The position numbers and the translations under genes were made by a program. From Waterburya agarophytonicola KI4 (lineage in GTDB: Bacteria > Cyanobacteriota > Cyanobacteriia > Cyanobacteriales > Xenococcaceae), in the NCBI RefSeq assembly GCF_020640915.1, contig NZ_JADWDC010000003.1, positions 1-64,000 of the forward strand: a stretch of DNA of 64,000 nucleotides, read 5' to 3'. The notes beneath the pieces are model-generated. The model made no database searches, had not been told where the DNA came from, and saw only the letters and a list, made by a program, of their open reading frames with translations. Shown here piece after piece: positions 57,526 through 64,000 of this stretch (position 1 is its first letter; every line of letters starts with the position of its first letter).

Positions 57526-58035
57526 GTTGATAAATTGAGGGGTAGTGTTTTCTAAATCAGTGCTAGCTGATTTTGTTTAATTTCTGACTGTTTACAATTT
57601 ATTGCTTTCTAAGAGGAATTGTTGATGGTATTAATACTAAAATTTCAGCTACAAAAATATATTTCTGTCTACCTATAAGGGTAGATCGAATTGCCATCAA
57701 ATAAACAAAGGTCGGGGCAAATTAATCACTCTTTACGAAAATTCTTTATATTTTATTTGGGATCTGCCAATCCTATGCCAGAGGCTTAATCCATAAGTTT
57801 TATTTTGGCAGATAAATTTAATTTTTTCTTTATTAATTTTAAGTTTTATCAGGTAGGTTTGTCACCTAATCTGAAGAATATCTAAAAAGATAAAGCTATT
57901 GTAGAAACCTAGTTAGAGTGATAGTAGAGAAAACAAAAGAAGAGAAAGGAAAAAATAAGAACTTATATTTTGGAGTTAAAGCGATCGCTTTTGCCTTAGT
58001 AAAGTTTTATCTCATTTATCTTAGTCGAGTGTGCT
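57526..58035. other. divergent region between coxB and ctaA
   Basis: About 510 AT-rich bases, probably holding promoters for coxBAC and for ctaA-ctaB. A long purine-rich run (GAGAAAGGAAAAAATAAG) and a HIP1 site lie near the ctaA end. I find no defined operator or RNA gene. An 81-codon ORF at 57918 reads into the ctaA start in another frame and has no support. Confidence 0.5.
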
Positions 58036-58965
58036 ATGACCGAATCTGTTTTTCAATCACCCATTATCAATGGAAAGGAAACATTATCTCAACCTCAAAT
58101 TTTGATCCGCCGTTTAGTCTGGAAAATTGCGATCGCAACATTATTATTAATGGCTGTTGGTAGTGCCACCAGGGTAATGAATGCGGGGTTAGCTTGTCCT
58201 GATTGGCCGTTGTGTTATGGTCAACTTGTACCCACCAGACAGATGAATCTCCAGGTGTTTTTAGAGTGGTTTCATCGTTTGGATGCTGCTTTAATTGGGG
58301 TCAGTGCGATCGCTTTATCGGGTTTATCTTGGTGGTATCGCCGAGAATTGCCTTCTTGGCTACCCTGGGCTGCAACCTTTGCTTTATTCCTGATTATTTT
58401 TCAAGGAATTTTGGGGGGACTTACCGTAACTCAACTATTGCGCTTTGATATTGTTACCGCCCATTTAGGCACGGCATTACTATTTTTTAGCACTTTAATC
58501 GCGATCGGGACGGCTTTATTGCCTTACCAAGGAACAAAAGCAGCAGGAAAATTAAGTTGGCTGGGCTTGAGTGCAGCAGTGCTAGTTTATCTACAAAGTA
58601 TTTTGGGCGGATTAGTAGGCTCTCAATGGGCATTGCATCAGTGTTTTGCAGGGTCGCAATTATGTAATGTGATGAACGCTCATATCTTGGGAGTTATTCC
58701 CCCAACCGTAGCAGTTATCGCTGTTATCTGGTGGGCTTGGAAAACACCTGGTTTACATAAATATTTGCGAGTGTTGGCTAACTTGGCAGCAGCTTTAGTA
58801 AGTCTACAGATATTACTAGGAGTTGCTACATTTAAACTGCATCTACAAGTCGAACCTTTGACAGTTACCCATCAAGCAGTAGGAGCAAGTTTATTGGGGG
58901 TACTAGTGGGCTTCACCGTATTGGCAATACGCGACCGCCAGAGCGATCGCGTAGCAGATAGTTAG
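58036..58965 (+). CDS. ctaA: heme A synthase
   Basis: Oxidises the C8 methyl of heme O to make heme A for cytochrome oxidase. The 309 aa product is a membrane protein of about eight helices with the family's first-helix signature GSATRVMNAGLACPDWPLCYGQ (residues about 42-63; trimmed here), the conserved EWFHRLDAALIG, TAHLGTALLFF, a loop pair of cysteines in HQCFAGSQLCN and VTHQAVGASLLG, giving the four heme-ligand histidines. It starts at ATG 58036, and ctaB follows 82 bases later on the same strand. The two genes together supply the oxidase encoded by the divergent cox operon. Confidence 0.95.
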   Translation: MTESVFQSPIINGKETLSQPQILIRRLVWKIAIATLLLMAVGSATRVMNAGLACPDWPLCYGQLVPTRQMNLQVFLEWFHRLDAALIGVSAIALSGLSWWYRRELPSWLPWAATFALFLIIFQGILGGLTVTQLLRFDIVTAHLGTALLFFSTLIAIGTALLPYQGTKAAGKLSWLGLSAAVLVYLQSILGGLVGSQWALHQCFAGSQLCNVMNAHILGVIPPTVAVIAVIWWAWKTPGLHKYLRVLANLAAALVSLQILLGVATFKLHLQVEPLTVTHQAVGASLLGVLVGFTVLAIRDRQSDRVADS

Positions 58966-59047
58966 AAACAAAACATACTTTGTCCGTACAAAAGCAAGAT
59001 ACTCCACAGCAAACAGAAATAGAAGTCAAATTTTAGGAAGAATCATA

Positions 59048-59992
59048 ATGACAGGGACAAGTCTCGCCCGCAGCAATCAAAACTTTTCAGAAGTAATCAA
59101 AAGCTACTATCAGCTCACCAAACCTCGTATAATTCCTTTGTTGTTAATCACTACCGCAGCGTCAATGTGGATCGCTTCTGATGGCAGAGTAAGTCCATTT
59201 TTGTTGTTGATTACTTTAGTCGGGGGTACATTGGCAGCAGCCTCGGCACAGGTATTAAATTGCATCTACGATCGCGATATTGACTATACTATGACACGGA
59301 CAAGAAAACGTCCCATTCCCTCTGGTAAAGTCCAACCCCGCCATGCTTTAATTTTTGCCGCTGTATTAGGAATACTATCTTTTTCTTTATTGACGATTTT
59401 TGCCAATTTATTGGCTGCATTGTTAGCAATGTCTGGCATTATCTTTTATATGCTCATCTATACTCACTGGCTCAAACGCCATACTACCCAAAACATTGTG
59501 ATTGGTGGTGCTGCGGGTTCGATTCCTCCTTTAGTCGGTTGGGCTGCGGTGACGGGAGACTTGAGTATTATTCCTTGGCTATTATTTGCTGTAATCTTTC
59601 TTTGGACTCCTCCTCATTTCTGGGCTTTGGCTTTGATGATTAAAGAAGACTATGCCGAAGTCGGTGTCCCCATGTTGCCTGTAGTGGAAGGAGAAGAAGC
59701 CACCGTCAAGCAAATTTGGATCTATAGCTTGTTAGTAGTTCCCTGTAGTTTGTTGTTGATGTATCCTATTGGTAACTTGACTATTATCTATGGTGCGATC
59801 GCAACCTATCTGGGAGCTAAGTTTCTCTACAAAGCTTGGGAATTAAAAAAAGACCCTACCAGCAATCAATTAGCTCGGGGAATGTTTAAATATTCTATCT
59901 TCTACATGATGCTCTTGTGTGTGGCGATGATTGTAGATACTTTGCCCATTACCCATAGTTTGATGGGGATCATCTTTACCTGTGGTGGATAA
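59048..59992 (+). CDS. ctaB: protoheme IX farnesyltransferase (heme O synthase)
   Basis: Adds a farnesyl group to heme B to make heme O, the precursor for CtaA. The 314 aa product is a UbiA-type prenyltransferase with about nine helices. The first Asp-rich motif is NCIYDRDIDYTMTRTRKRP (about residues 76-94), with the second near KEDYAEVGVPMLPVVEGE. It follows ctaA as in most cyanobacteria. The N-terminus is polar (SLARSNQNFSEVIKSY). No unusual features. Confidence 0.96.
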   Translation: MTGTSLARSNQNFSEVIKSYYQLTKPRIIPLLLITTAASMWIASDGRVSPFLLLITLVGGTLAAASAQVLNCIYDRDIDYTMTRTRKRPIPSGKVQPRHALIFAAVLGILSFSLLTIFANLLAALLAMSGIIFYMLIYTHWLKRHTTQNIVIGGAAGSIPPLVGWAAVTGDLSIIPWLLFAVIFLWTPPHFWALALMIKEDYAEVGVPMLPVVEGEEATVKQIWIYSLLVVPCSLLLMYPIGNLTIIYGAIATYLGAKFLYKAWELKKDPTSNQLARGMFKYSIFYMMLLCVAMIVDTLPITHSLMGIIFTCGG

Positions 59993-60112
59993 CAGATAAG
60001 GGGTTGAGAGGCGAACGTGGTCGAATAATATAAAATCAACTACCGAGATTAAATATTTTCTGCCACGTTATTTTTAGGAGAAAGATGCCAAATAGAATTT
60101 TATTGAAGAATT

Positions 60113-61378
60113 TTATTGAAGATATTTAAAAATCAGATTGAGCAATTTATTACGGTTGAATGGTTTGACAATACTTTCCGTTGCACCAGAACGCTTTAAT
60201 TTAGATATATTGATTTGTTCGTATGCCTCGTGAGACAAAACTATTGGAGTTTCTTTGAAAGCACGATGATTGCGCAATAGGGTACATAATTCATAGCCAT
60301 TGAGATGGGACATACTAATATTTAACACAATAAAATCTGGTTCAAACTCAATTAATTCTGAAAAAGCATTGAGAGGATCTTCAATAGTTAAGAGAGAAAA
60401 CATCTTGCGATCGAGACATTGGTTGAAATCAATGTGAATAGCTCTATCGTCATCTACATAAGCAACTTTCCAAGTCTTTTCTAAAATATGGACAGTTTGC
60501 TTGCTGTGAGAATTCAGCTCAAAGCCACTGCTATCTTCACCACGCCATTCTGATTTCAAATCAAAGTTTTTCTCTTGGGGTAATGGAGGTAGCTGATCGA
60601 ATGGTGGCTTAGGATCTCTGACAATGATAGTGTTTTCCATCATGGAAGGATAAAGAAGTTTGGCGATCGCCAGTTCATCAAGATCTAGAATTGCGCTGAT
60701 CTGACGAAAATTCAGTCCTTTTAAAAGTTTGCAGATTGTTTTATTTTGCTCTACTGTCAAATCTCCAATCTCTTGGGTTTTTTCTGTCAGTAAATATGGA
60801 CGTTGATAAGAAGACCAAATTTTTTCGTTAAAAACTTGCCAAGCTTCAAGTCTTTTTTGGCACTGAGTAATATAGGCATTCAAATTAAATTGACACAATT
60901 CCTGAATCTTTTTCTTTCTAGGAACAAGTCTATATTGACAAGCATCGGGAATGCACAATAAAGATTCAAATACTTCTCTGGTAATTCTTCTGAGTATGGT
61001 TAAAGTCTGCTTGGGTTCTAGATGACCTTGCTCTGTTAGCCAAATAATACTTTGATAATCTGAGGGGAGTTGAGTATACGACCGCAAATCACTATGAAAT
61101 TGAGCGCGGGGTTGTTTGATAACTGAATTATCCAGCTTGGGATTGACATTGCTTAAACGACGTAGATGACGTTCTAGTCTCTCAAAAGGAGCTAGAGAAT
61201 TAGTTCCATAGACTAATTTTCCTTGATTAAAATGAATGAAAAAAGTCGTCGAATTATAAATAACTTGCAAACAACTATGTTGTTGAGAATTAGATACTTT
61301 ATTCAATACATTAACTAATGTATCGGTCAAAAATGACAAAGGCTCTTGCTCGATATCAGAAGGATGGAGATGATTCAT
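60113..61378 (-). CDS. PatA-like response regulator with altered receiver
   Basis: A 421 aa protein with the PatA layout: an N-terminal PATAN domain (about 20-150, with FFIHFNQGKLVYGTNS and LPSDYQSIIWL), a helical middle part, and a C-terminal receiver domain (about 303-421). The receiver keeps the acidic pocket (DDD, 309-311), Ser382 and Lys405 (VKPF), but the phosphoacceptor Asp is Asn353 in FIVLNISMSHLNG, where the family has LD-I-x-M-P. It probably cannot be phosphorylated in the normal way. Related proteins act in pilus, phototaxis or heterocyst patterning pathways. It is convergent with ctaB and has no kinase next to it. Confidence 0.85.
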   Translation of the reverse strand: MNHLHPSDIEQEPLSFLTDTLVNVLNKVSNSQQHSCLQVIYNSTTFFIHFNQGKLVYGTNSLAPFERLERHLRRLSNVNPKLDNSVIKQPRAQFHSDLRSYTQLPSDYQSIIWLTEQGHLEPKQTLTILRRITREVFESLLCIPDACQYRLVPRKKKIQELCQFNLNAYITQCQKRLEAWQVFNEKIWSSYQRPYLLTEKTQEIGDLTVEQNKTICKLLKGLNFRQISAILDLDELAIAKLLYPSMMENTIIVRDPKPPFDQLPPLPQEKNFDLKSEWRGEDSSGFELNSHSKQTVHILEKTWKVAYVDDDRAIHIDFNQCLDRKMFSLLTIEDPLNAFSELIEFEPDFIVLNISMSHLNGYELCTLLRNHRAFKETPIVLSHEAYEQINISKLKRSGATESIVKPFNRNKLLNLIFKYLQ

Positions 61379-61705
61379 GCACTCTCAAGGCTACTCAGAC
61401 AGCAACAATCTTAAGATACCCATTTTTGACTGTCGAATAACATGAGCAAAAAATCCAAATAATTAATCAAATAATTAATAGTTTTCTTGCCAAAAAAAAG
61501 TATTCATGCTCCAATAAGTCAAATACTATCTCGATTAGCTAAAATAGTGTGTGAAGATCCGCAAGTACTAACTGGGGTATCTTTTATGGCATCATTTTAT
61601 GGCATTATTTTGAAACAAAGACTCAGGGATCTCAAATCTCAATAAAATTACTCTATAGATATCAATCTAAGTGCAAGCAGTCGCTTACATTAACCAAACA
61701 ATAAA
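61379..61705. other. intergenic region between PatA-like and PRC-barrel genes
   Basis: 327 bases, AT-rich, with the divergent promoters. It has a short duplicated TTTTATGGCAT string (near 61590) just upstream of the PRC-barrel gene. No RNA gene or operator recognised. Confidence 0.45.
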
Positions 61706-62668
61706 ATGACAACTGAAAATACACATCTACGTTCTGAATTTATCAACACTCAAGTAATTGCTCGCAATAGTGGCAAAAGATTAGGAGTGGTGAAAGAAGT
61801 TTTGGTAGATATAGACCGCAGAGAAGTAGTAGCTTTGGGTCTTAGGGACAATTTACTTTCAGTTTCTGGCATACCAAAATATATGTATCTTGATAGCATT
61901 CGTCAGACTGGAGACGTGATTCTAGTAGAAGATGAGACTGTCATTGAAGATATTGAAATTGAAGTTTATAGCAAATTAGTCAATTGTGAAGTTATTACCG
62001 AAGCAGGAGAGCCTCTAGGCAAAGTTAGAGACTTTCAATTTGATGCGGAGAATGGAACTGTTAACTCTATTATAATTGCCTCTTTGGGAATTCCTCAAAT
62101 ACCCGAACAGTTTATCAGTACTTACGAGTTATCTATCGAAGAAGTAGTGAGCAGTGGTCCTGGTCGTTTGATTGTTTTTGAAGGTTCGGAAGAACGTATC
62201 GAGCAAATTTCTGTAGGACTATTAGAACGTTTGGGTATTGGTCGTCCTGTTTGGGAAAGGGACAAGGAAGACTATTATCCTCAAACTATTGATGCGGGAA
62301 ATCAATTACCAACGGGAACCCAGATTCGCACTCCCATTTCTACCCCAGTAGATACTAGAGAACCTGTTATGGAAGAAAGATGGGATGAAGATGAGTGGCA
62401 AGAACCTCGCACCGCACCGCCCATGAGACAGCAAGCTGAAGCAATTCCTTATGAAGAGGAGTATGAAGAAAACAACTGGGAAGATGCCGATCCCGAAGTG
62501 TATGATTCTCCCGTATATGAAGCACCTCCTGTCAAAGAATATGAATATGAAGATGTAACAAGTGAAGATGTTTGGGATGATGATATTAAGCCAGAACCCT
62601 ATAATCCGACCCCAGTAAACATTCCCCAAAAAGAAAAAGCTCCAGAATACGAAGAAGAACCAGGATAA
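61706..62668 (+). CDS. double PRC-barrel domain protein
   Basis: A 320 aa protein with two PRC-barrel domains, the first at about 10-80 (LRSEFINTQVIARNSGKRL, VLVDIDRREVVALGL) and the second at about 90-165 (LVNCEVITEAGEPLGKVRDF). PRC-barrels bind proteins and occur in ribosome maturation and photosynthetic reaction centre subunits. The C-terminal 110 residues are a very acidic, Tyr- and Pro-rich tail (EEYEENNWEDADPEVYDS) that is probably disordered. Function is unknown; it is conserved in cyanobacteria. A bidirectional terminator separates it from the convergent NUDIX gene. Confidence 0.85.
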   Translation: MTTENTHLRSEFINTQVIARNSGKRLGVVKEVLVDIDRREVVALGLRDNLLSVSGIPKYMYLDSIRQTGDVILVEDETVIEDIEIEVYSKLVNCEVITEAGEPLGKVRDFQFDAENGTVNSIIIASLGIPQIPEQFISTYELSIEEVVSSGPGRLIVFEGSEERIEQISVGLLERLGIGRPVWERDKEDYYPQTIDAGNQLPTGTQIRTPISTPVDTREPVMEERWDEDEWQEPRTAPPMRQQAEAIPYEEEYEENNWEDADPEVYDSPVYEAPPVKEYEYEDVTSEDVWDDDIKPEPYNPTPVNIPQKEKAPEYEEEPG

Positions 62669-62670
62669 AT

Positions 62671-62722
62671 TAAGAAACGAGGAAAGAGGAAATTTTAAAC
62701 CCTTTAAACCCTCGTTCTTTTT
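62671..62722. terminator. bidirectional intrinsic terminator
   Basis: AAGAAACGAGG and CCTCGTTCTT pair with one bulged A; both sides have A/T runs. It lies between the convergent PRC-barrel and NUDIX genes. Confidence 0.65.
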
Positions 62723-63274
62723 TTATCTTTTGAGATAGGCTTTTGCCATATAAAAACAAGCGATGGTTTTACCGTCTATGGGTTCTCCACCAAGGATGGC
62801 TTGCTCTAATTCCTCTTCGCTCATTAATATCACTTCAATATCTTCATCTTCGTCTTGTTGGGGTGGTGTTTCTAGTTTCTCTAAGTCTTGAGCCAAAAAC
62901 CCATAGATATATTCATCAGAATAGCCAGGGGCGAGGATAAACTTGCCCATATCCTGCCATTTATTAGCTCTATAACCCGTTTCTTCTTCTATTTCTCGTT
63001 TGATAGTCTCAAAAGGCGATTCGTTGGCTTCTACAGTACCCGCAGGAAATTCTAATAACCTACCCGCTACAGTAAAGCGATATTGTTTGACTAGAACAAA
63101 TTTGCCCTCAGCAGTGACAGGTACGGCTAAAGCCCCCCCTGGATGACGGACGCACTCCCATTCTCCTTCGACACCATTAGGCAAACGAAGCTTGGTTACT
63201 TCATAATTAAATTTGCGACCTTTATAAGCAAGTTTCTGTTCGAGAATTTCTGCTGGTTCGTTTCCTACAGACAT
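62723..63274 (-). CDS. NUDIX hydrolase (ADP-ribose pyrophosphatase-like)
   Basis: Hydrolyses a nucleoside diphosphate linked to another group, probably ADP-ribose. The 183 aa product has the NUDIX box in the order GTVEANESPFETIKREIEEE-TG (residues about 79-101), with the REIEEET core, and the upstream FVLVKQYRFTVAGRLLEFPAG that is typical of the ADPRase group. I start at ATG 63274; the frame extends 11 codons further to an ATG at 63307, but the shorter form (MSVGNEPAEIL) is the likelier one. It is divergent from the SUI1 gene; their starts are 84 bases apart. Confidence 0.88.
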   Translation of the reverse strand: MSVGNEPAEILEQKLAYKGRKFNYEVTKLRLPNGVEGEWECVRHPGGALAVPVTAEGKFVLVKQYRFTVAGRLLEFPAGTVEANESPFETIKREIEEETGYRANKWQDMGKFILAPGYSDEYIYGFLAQDLEKLETPPQQDEDEDIEVILMSEEELEQAILGGEPIDGKTIACFYMAKAYLKR

Positions 63275-63358
63275 GATATTTTTATTGTTATGACATCGAT
63301 TGCACAAATATCATATCTTGGCAATGTCTATCTCAGTTGGGAATCAGAGGAATTTAAG

Positions 63359-63706
63359 ATGGCTGGTAAAGGAAAATCGAGTGCTAAACGTATTGCTTAT
63401 CAAGAGTTCGGTAGCCCCGATAATTCCTCCGCTTTAGAAAGAGGAGTGCCAGATTTGCCACCCGATCGACAAGATTTGAGAATACAGACGACGCGATCGG
63501 GGCGCAAAGGCAAAACGGTTACTATAATTACAGGATTTCAACATAAACCCGAAACTTTAAGTAAATTATTGAAGCAGCTTAAAGCTAAATGTGGTGCGGG
63601 GGGAACGGTCAAAGATAATAGTTTGGAACTTCAGGGCGATCGCAAGCAACAGTTGCTAGAAATTGTTACCAAATTGGGTTACAAAGCAAAGATTAGCGGA
63701 GGGTAG
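63359..63706 (+). CDS. SUI1/YciH-family translation initiation factor
   Basis: A 115 aa protein of the eIF1/SUI1 family. After a basic N-terminus (AGKGKSSAKRIAYQEF) comes the SUI1 fold: RIQTTRSGRKGKTVTIITGF, then LLKQLKAKCGAGGTVKDN and LQGDRKQQLLEIVTKLGYKAK, with the conserved GAGGTVKD loop. In bacteria (YciH) it may check start-codon choice. I choose ATG 63359 because the basic N-terminus matches the family; the frame is open for 72 codons further upstream across the divergent NUDIX gene, which is a shadow. Confidence 0.9.
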   Translation: MAGKGKSSAKRIAYQEFGSPDNSSALERGVPDLPPDRQDLRIQTTRSGRKGKTVTIITGFQHKPETLSKLLKQLKAKCGAGGTVKDNSLELQGDRKQQLLEIVTKLGYKAKISGG

Positions 63707-63755
63707 TTTTTAAAAAATACTAAAATGCTTGAAAGACGATTTTTAAGATGAGAAC

Positions 63756-63959
63756 ATGAATCCCGAACAAGTAAACTGCGTGGTAGATTGCGCTAACGGC
63801 TGCATTTTAGGCGATCGCTGTCCTAATACGGAATATAAAAATGAAGCCTCTAGTTTTATTAAAGAGACTTCTTTAGACCAAATGTTGGAAATAGCAGAAA
63901 TAGCCCGTCAGAAGAAGCTATCCGAACCACCTAAATGGGTGATTCCTGAAGAGATTTAG
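63756..63959 (+). CDS. small conserved hypothetical protein, 67 aa
   Basis: A 67 aa protein with four cysteines in the N-terminal 22 residues (CVVDCANGCILGDRC), spaced C-x3-C-x3-C-x5-C, which may bind metal or form a disulfide, and an acidic helical C-terminus (SLDQMLEIAEIARQKKLSEP). I recall similar small proteins in other cyanobacteria but no named family. It has a possible ribosome site a few bases before the ATG (AAGATGAGAAC) and follows the SUI1 gene by 49 bases in the same direction. Confidence 0.65.
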   Translation: MNPEQVNCVVDCANGCILGDRCPNTEYKNEASSFIKETSLDQMLEIAEIARQKKLSEPPKWVIPEEI

Positions 63960-63976
63960 ATATTTGAAATGGTAGT

Positions 63977-64000
63977 AGGGACGTTTCATGAAACGTCCCT
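63977..64000. repeat. 24-bp perfect palindrome at the window end
   Basis: AGGGACGTTTCATGAAACGTCCCT is its own reverse complement, cut off by the end of the window. GTTTCATGAAAC-type palindromes are common in cyanobacterial intergenic DNA as terminators or small repeats. It could also act as terminator for the 67 aa gene. Confidence 0.7.

Noticed and set aside
57918-58163. 81-codon ORF overlapping the ctaA start
   Set aside because: It overlaps ctaA in a different frame, has Lys-rich low-complexity start and no family.
63143-63358. 72-codon upstream extension of the SUI1 gene
   Set aside because: It runs antisense through the NUDIX gene and lacks the basic family start; the ATG at 63359 fits better.
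1-64000. Search for 6S RNA, tmRNA, RNase P RNA, SRP RNA and CRISPR arrays
   Set aside because: None of the typical core sequences or repeats was seen by eye; only the two tRNAs were supported.

Overview
The window is a chromosomal segment of a low-GC cyanobacterium. The evidence is the very frequent octamer GCGATCGC (HIP1), a ferredoxin-dependent glutamate synthase, a cyanobacterial rne-rnhB pair whose RNase E ends in a poly-arginine tail, SLH-type porins, the coxBAC / ctaAB arrangement, PatA-type and 4-kinase-like signalling proteins, and cyanobacterial DUF families (DUF1997, retropepsin-like aspartic protease). The base composition and gene content would suit a unicellular or pleurocapsalean lineage, but that placement is a guess. 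Genes lie on both strands and most of the window is ordinary, conserved core genome.

Layout. 0-5 kb: one orphan ORF, then a minus-strand translation/secretion operon secE-nusG-rplK-rplA-rplJ-rplL, preceded by tRNA-Trp and rplS. 5-9.5 kb: exported retropepsin-like protease, scpA, a sugar-nucleotide transferase, tRNA-Val(GAC), aspartate aminotransferase. 9.5-14.7 kb: a gene remnant, smc with a Gly-Asn repeat inserted in its head, and a CbbX-like AAA ATPase. 14.8-17.3 kb: a large secreted beta-helix/Calx-beta/DUF5648 protein. 17.5-26.5 kb: pgi, a pseudokinase with a PsbP-like sensor domain, an exported peroxiredoxin, ATP sulfurylase, a caspase-like protein without its catalytic dyad, and an LpxB-like glycosyltransferase. 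26.5-34.2 kb: an 800-base leader, rne-rnhB, an exported trypsin-like protease, and an SLH porin bracketed by two related repeat elements. 34.2-40 kb: a second pseudokinase with TPRs, fasciclin protein, DUF1997, pheA, Lon-N-domain protein. 40-45.5 kb: the str operon rpsL-rpsG-fusA-tuf-rpsJ on the minus strand with a near-consensus promoter and a strong terminator. 45.4-52 kb: A-type Fe-S carrier, cupin, and glsF. 52-54 kb: a 5-methylcytosine DNA methyltransferase with a decayed convergent neighbour that looks like the remains of its restriction enzyme. 54-60 kb: the aa3-type cytochrome oxidase genes coxB-A-C, divergent from the heme A genes ctaA-ctaB. 60-64 kb: a PatA-like regulator with an altered receiver, PRC-barrel protein, NUDIX hydrolase, SUI1/YciH factor and a small cysteine-containing protein.

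How they work together. The ribosomal-protein blocks, EF-Tu, EF-G, NusG and SecE serve translation, transcription and secretion. ScpA and Smc are two of the three condensin subunits (no scpB is seen here). CoxB/A/C are the oxidase and CtaA/CtaB make its heme. Sat and Fd-GOGAT are entry points of sulfur and nitrogen assimilation. RNase E and RNase HII are an RNA-processing pair.

The most notable signals are a group of four signalling proteins that have each lost canonical catalytic or phosphoacceptor residues (two kinase-like proteins, one caspase-like protein, one receiver), an unannotated restriction-enzyme remnant at 53468-53905, a repeat-family pair flanking the porin gene, and a low-complexity repeat in smc. 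I did not find a clear new multi-gene defence or biosynthetic system.
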